Of a DNA stretch of 64,000 bases, positions 61,087-64,000 are shown piece by piece. How positions within the stretch are numbered: position 1 is the first letter of the stretch; every line of letters begins with the position of its first letter. Under the pieces are notes generated by a model. It did no database searches and was not told the origin of the DNA. It worked only from the letters and a program-made list of their open reading frames with translations. The translations under genes and the position numbers were made by a program. Source of the DNA: Streptomyces sp. AC555_RSS877 (GTDB taxonomy: Bacteria; Actinomycetota; Actinomycetes; Streptomycetales; Streptomycetaceae); NCBI RefSeq assembly GCF_019049245.1, contig NZ_JAGMUK010000077.1:141447-205446 (forward strand), in the 5' to 3' direction.

Positions 61087-61727
61087 GCCGGGCCTCCCAT
61101 CGGTGACGGGTTCAACTGGGCGAGGGCCGCGCGCAGTTCGGCGCGTGCGCGCATCGCACGGGACTTCACGGTGCCCTCGGGTATGCCGAGCAGCCGGGCC
61201 GTCTCGCGGGTGGTCAGTCCGTCGACGACCGTGGCGCGCAGCACCTCGCGCAGCTCGGGGGAGATCCGGTCCAGGGCGGTGCCGACATCGCCGTACTCCA
61301 GGGCTGCCAGCACCCGGTCCTCCGCGGACGGCGCGGACGCGTACCCGGCACGGGTCTCGTCGGCCGGCGAGTCCATCGGCGCCGTCTTGAGCCGCGCGGC
61401 CCGGTCGTGCGCCCGCCGCGCGTCGACCAGGCGCCGCGCGGCGATGGTCCACAGCCAGCCGCCGGCCTCCTCGCCGCGATGCCCGGCCGCCGACCGCCAC
61501 ACCGTGACGAACGTGTCCTGAAGCACCTCGCGCACGACCTCCGCGTCGGCGCAGCGCCGGGTCAGCCGGGCGTGCAGCCAGCCCGCGTGCCGGTCGTACA
61601 GCTCGGCCATCGCCGCCGAGTCCCCGGCCGCGACCGCGCGCAGGAGCGCCGCGTCCGCCTCGCCCGCCTGGTCGGGGTTTCCCTCGTCCTTCTCCCGGTG
61701 GCCCCCCATGGGGCGGAACAGTCTCAC
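61083..61727 (-). CDS. ECF-family RNA polymerase sigma factor
   Basis: About 214 residues. Region 2 covers about 30-95 (AMAELYDRHAGWLHARLTRRC, EVLQDTFVTVWRSA, GGWLWTIAARRLVDARRAHDR). Region 4 covers about 150-205 (LDRISPELREVLRATVVDGLTTRETARLLGIPEGTVKSRAMRARAELR). It redirects RNA polymerase to stress or envelope promoters when its anti-sigma releases it. First gene of a five-gene unit in which every junction is a four-base overlap. GTG at 61727; an internal ATG at 61709 is possible. Confidence 0.93.
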   Translation of the reverse strand: MRLFRPMGGHREKDEGNPDQAGEADAALLRAVAAGDSAAMAELYDRHAGWLHARLTRRCADAEVVREVLQDTFVTVWRSAAGHRGEEAGGWLWTIAARRLVDARRAHDRAARLKTAPMDSPADETRAGYASAPSAEDRVLAALEYGDVGTALDRISPELREVLRATVVDGLTTRETARLLGIPEGTVKSRAMRARAELRAALAQLNPSPMGGPA

Positions 61728-61943
61728 ACCCCGTCTATCGACCGGCTCCGCGCGACTGGTTCACGCGCCCCCGAAAGCCTTCCGGACGCCGTTGCCGTCA
61801 TGCCGCCTTTGCCCCAGTCTGGAATTACCCCGCGGGAACAGAATGTGAGGAGAGGCACGTTGTACCTCTCTGTACGTCTGCCGCCGCGACCACTGGGTAG
61901 GGCTGTGCGGTAACCGATCGTCGCCCTCGACAAGGAGGCCCCC

Positions 61944-62171
61944 ATGGTCGCATCGGCATACCTTCTGCTCCCCGCCCCCTCCAAACCCGAGGCGGAGCCG
62001 TCCGCCTCATCCGATTTCCACTTCTGTGTGTTCAGCGCGGAGGGAGCCTGCGCCGACACCCCCCTCACCAGCGAACCGCCGCTCCCCGACGCCGAACCCC
62101 TCACCAGCGAGCCGCCGCTCGCCGACGCCGCCCCCCTGACCAGCGAGTCCGACGCCCACGCGGAGCCCTAG
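61944..62171 (+). CDS. Small repeat-containing peptide (75 aa) immediately upstream of malQ
   Basis: A near-perfect ribosome site AAGGAGG lies five bases before the ATG at 61944. The product has a hydrophobic start (MVASAYLLLPAP), a Cys pair in FHFCVFSAEGAC (residues 28 and 36), and three imperfect repeats of 12 residues beginning PLTSEPPL; it is acidic and Ser/Thr/Pro-rich. The last repeat ends HAEP. The stop TAG is directly followed by the malQ ATG. I recognise no family. It could be a leader peptide, a small secreted or modified peptide precursor, or an unstructured regulator; nothing nearby encodes a modifying enzyme. Confidence 0.62.
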   Translation: MVASAYLLLPAPSKPEAEPSASSDFHFCVFSAEGACADTPLTSEPPLPDAEPLTSEPPLADAAPLTSESDAHAEP

Positions 62172-64000
62172 ATGACAGCACCCCGGTCGGACGAGCCGCC
62201 CACCGAGGACCTGTCCCGGCTCGCCGCGCTGCACGGCGTCGCGACCTCGTACAGCCCGTCTCCGGGCCGTACGGTCGCGGCCTCGGCCGCCGCCGTCACC
62301 CGGGCCCTGGCCGCCCTCGGCGTCGACGCGGGCAGCCCCGCGGCCGTCCGGGACGCACTCGCCGCCCGGGAACGGGAACTGCGCGAGCGGCTGCTGCCGC
62401 CGACCGTGGCGTGCTGGAGCGGCGGCACGCCCGCCGCCCTCGACGCCCTCCCGGCCGGCACCCGTGTGCGCATCGAGACCGAGCAGGGCGAGACCCGCGC
62501 CGGCGCCGACCAACTCCCGCCCGGCGTCCACCGGTTGACGGCCACCGCCCCGGACGGCCGCACCGCCCACGCCCACCTGATCGTCGCCCCGCCCCGGCTG
62601 CCCGCGCCGCCCGGCCGCTCGTACGGCCTCCTCGTCCAGCTCTACTCCCTGCTCTCGCGGCGTTCCTGGGGCATGGGCGACCTCGGTGACCTCGCCGAAC
62701 TGACCGCCTGGGCCGGCCGCGCGCTCGGCGCCGGATTCGTCCAGGTCAACCCGCTGCACGCGGCCGTACCCGGCGCCCCCACCGACCCGTCCCCCTACCG
62801 CCCCTCCTCCCGCCGCTTCCCCGACCCGGTCCATCTGCGGGTCGCGGACATCCCCGAGTACGCCCAGGTCGCGGACCGCGAGCAGATGCGGGCCCTGCTG
62901 GAGCGGGCGGAGCGGCTGCGAGGGTCGGTGCTGGAGCAGGGCGCCCTGATCGACCGGGACGCCGTGTGGGAGCTCAAGCGGGAGGCGCTGGAACTGGTGC
63001 GGGACGTGCCGCTCGGTCCGGGCCGGCGCGCCGCCTACGTCGACTACCTCGCCGAACAGGGCGAGGCCCTGGAGGACCACGCCACCTGGTGCGCCCTCGC
63101 CGAGGTGCACGGCTCCGACTGGCACCGGTGGCCGGCCGCCCTGCGCGACCCCCGCTCGGCCGAAACGGCCCGGGCCCGCGGGGAGTTGATGGACCGGGTG
63201 GACTTCCACACCCGCCTCGCCTGGCTCACCGACACCCAGCTCGGCGCCGCCCAGCGCGCGGCCCGGGAGGCGGGCATGCCGGTGGGCGTGGTCCACGACC
63301 TCGCGGTCGGGGTGCACCCCGGGGGCGCCGACGCGTGGGCGCAGCAGGATCACTTCGCGGCCGGCATGTCGGTGGGCGCACCCCCGGACGCCTTCAACGC
63401 GCGCGGCCAGGACTGGGGCCTGCCGCCCTGGAGACCTGACCGCCTGGCCGAGTCGGGCTACGCGCCCTTCCGTGCCTTGCTGCGGGCCCTGTTCCGCTAC
63501 GCCGGCGCCCTGCGCATCGACCACGTCATGGGCCTGTTCCGGCTGTGGTGGGTCCCGCAGGGCGAGCCGCCCACCGAGGGCACGTACGTCCGCTACGACG
63601 CCGAGGCCATGCTCGCCGTACTGGTCCTGGAGGCCTCGCGCGCCGGTGTGGTGGTGATCGGCGAGGACCTGGGCACGGTGGAACCCGGCGTGCGCGAGAC
63701 GCTGCGCGAGCGGGGCGTGCTCGGCACCTCCGTCCTCTGGTTCGAGCGCGACTGGGACGGCGACGGCCGGCCCCTGCCCCCCGACCAGTGGCGCGCCGAC
63801 TGCCTGGCCACCGCCACCACCCACGACCTGCCGCCCACCGCGGCCCGCCTCACCGGCGAACACGTCGAACTCCGCGACGGCCTCGGCCTGTTGACCCGTC
63901 CCCTGGACGAGGAACGGGCGGAGGCGTCGGCGGACACGGCGGAGTGGCTCGAACTGCTCGCCCGGCTGGGCCTCCTCCAGGGGTCGGGCGGCGGCACCGA
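62172..64000 (+). CDS. malQ: 4-alpha-glucanotransferase (amylomaltase), C-terminus cut by window edge
   Basis: 609 codons are visible and the gene runs off the end (family length about 700). GH77: disproportionates maltodextrins and frees glucose in the cytosol. The N-terminal half (about 1-140) is the extra beta-rich domain of MalQ in actinobacteria. The barrel has FVQVNPLHAAVPGAPTDPSPYRPSSRRFPDPVHLRV, then AFNARGQDWGLPPWRP, ALRIDHVMGLFRLWWVP (nucleophile Asp in RIDH), VVVIGEDLGTVEP (acid/base Glu) and TATTHDLPPTAA (third acid). ATG at 62172 adjoins the stop of the small peptide gene; GGAG is six bases upstream of the start. Confidence 0.95.
   Translation, partial: MTAPRSDEPPTEDLSRLAALHGVATSYSPSPGRTVAASAAAVTRALAALGVDAGSPAAVRDALAARERELRERLLPPTVACWSGGTPAALDALPAGTRVRIETEQGETRAGADQLPPGVHRLTATAPDGRTAHAHLIVAPPRLPAPPGRSYGLLVQLYSLLSRRSWGMGDLGDLAELTAWAGRALGAGFVQVNPLHAAVPGAPTDPSPYRPSSRRFPDPVHLRVADIPEYAQVADREQMRALLERAERLRGSVLEQGALIDRDAVWELKREALELVRDVPLGPGRRAAYVDYLAEQGEALEDHATWCALAEVHGSDWHRWPAALRDPRSAETARARGELMDRVDFHTRLAWLTDTQLGAAQRAAREAGMPVGVVHDLAVGVHPGGADAWAQQDHFAAGMSVGAPPDAFNARGQDWGLPPWRPDRLAESGYAPFRALLRALFRYAGALRIDHVMGLFRLWWVPQGEPPTEGTYVRYDAEAMLAVLVLEASRAGVVVIGEDLGTVEPGVRETLRERGVLGTSVLWFERDWDGDGRPLPPDQWRADCLATATTHDLPPTAARLTGEHVELRDGLGLLTRPLDEERAEASADTAEWLELLARLGLLQGSGGGT

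Overview
The window is chromosomal DNA of very high G+C content from an actinomycete, almost certainly a Streptomyces. The evidence is G/C at third codon positions, many GTG and TTG starts, a MelC1/MelC2 tyrosinase pair, an amino-sugar operon with a DasR-type operator, and an actinobacterial PknG/GlnX/GlnH signalling island. I see no rRNA, CRISPR array, integrase or complete insertion sequence. There is one tRNA (Arg, UCU) and one miniature transposon-like element.

Layout. 1-13.7 kb is an exopolysaccharide locus. A tightly overlapping minus-strand series (12488 down to 3195) encodes two GT4 glycosyltransferases, a polyprenyl-phosphate sugar transferase, an O-antigen-ligase/polymerase-like protein, a MurJ/Wzx-type flippase, a polysaccharide deacetylase, a Wzz-like chain-length protein and a GNAT/FemAB-like acyltransferase. 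A secreted protein lies upstream. A divergent secreted GH26 hydrolase and a flavoprotein/ATP-grasp pair lie at the far end. 13.7-18.4 kb holds a frameshifted small secreted protein, the tyrosinase operon, a 2-hydroxyacid dehydrogenase, a GYD-domain protein and tRNA-Arg. 18.4-27.7 kb holds two dynamin-like GTPases, ssb (with DnaA-box-like sites upstream and TGACG repeats downstream), a thioester-domain surface protein with a sortase signal, a truncated flavoprotein remnant, and ettA followed by a thioesterase and a conserved hypothetical gene. 27.8-35 kb is an ABC exporter of MacB/FtsX type, whose ATPase carries an AbrB-like tail and is separated from the permeases by a 169-bp hairpin element. 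Globin and methyltransferase genes follow.

36.7-47.4 kb is the most interesting block: one minus-strand series glnX, glnH, a coiled-coil gene, pknG, a PP2C phosphatase, a VWA protein and an FHA protein. It looks like an amino-acid sensor, a kinase, an opposing phosphatase and a phosphothreonine reader in one transcription unit. Three of its proteins share paired zinc ribbons.

48.2-55.1 kb is an amino-sugar or disaccharide uptake operon: ROK regulator, lipoprotein, two permeases, GH4 glycosidase and a GlcNAc-kinase-like protein. Its promoter carries a DasR-type palindrome on the -10 element and a second palindrome just downstream. 55.2-57.2 kb holds an MscS channel and an HNH protein. 57.2-61.7 kb is a five-gene ECF sigma/ABC transporter operon in which the putative zinc-binding anti-sigma domain is fused to a membrane permease. 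The window closes with a small repeat-bearing peptide gene directly coupled to malQ, which runs off the end.

All gene starts were chosen by ribosome-binding site, overlap with neighbours and family length. No database search was available.
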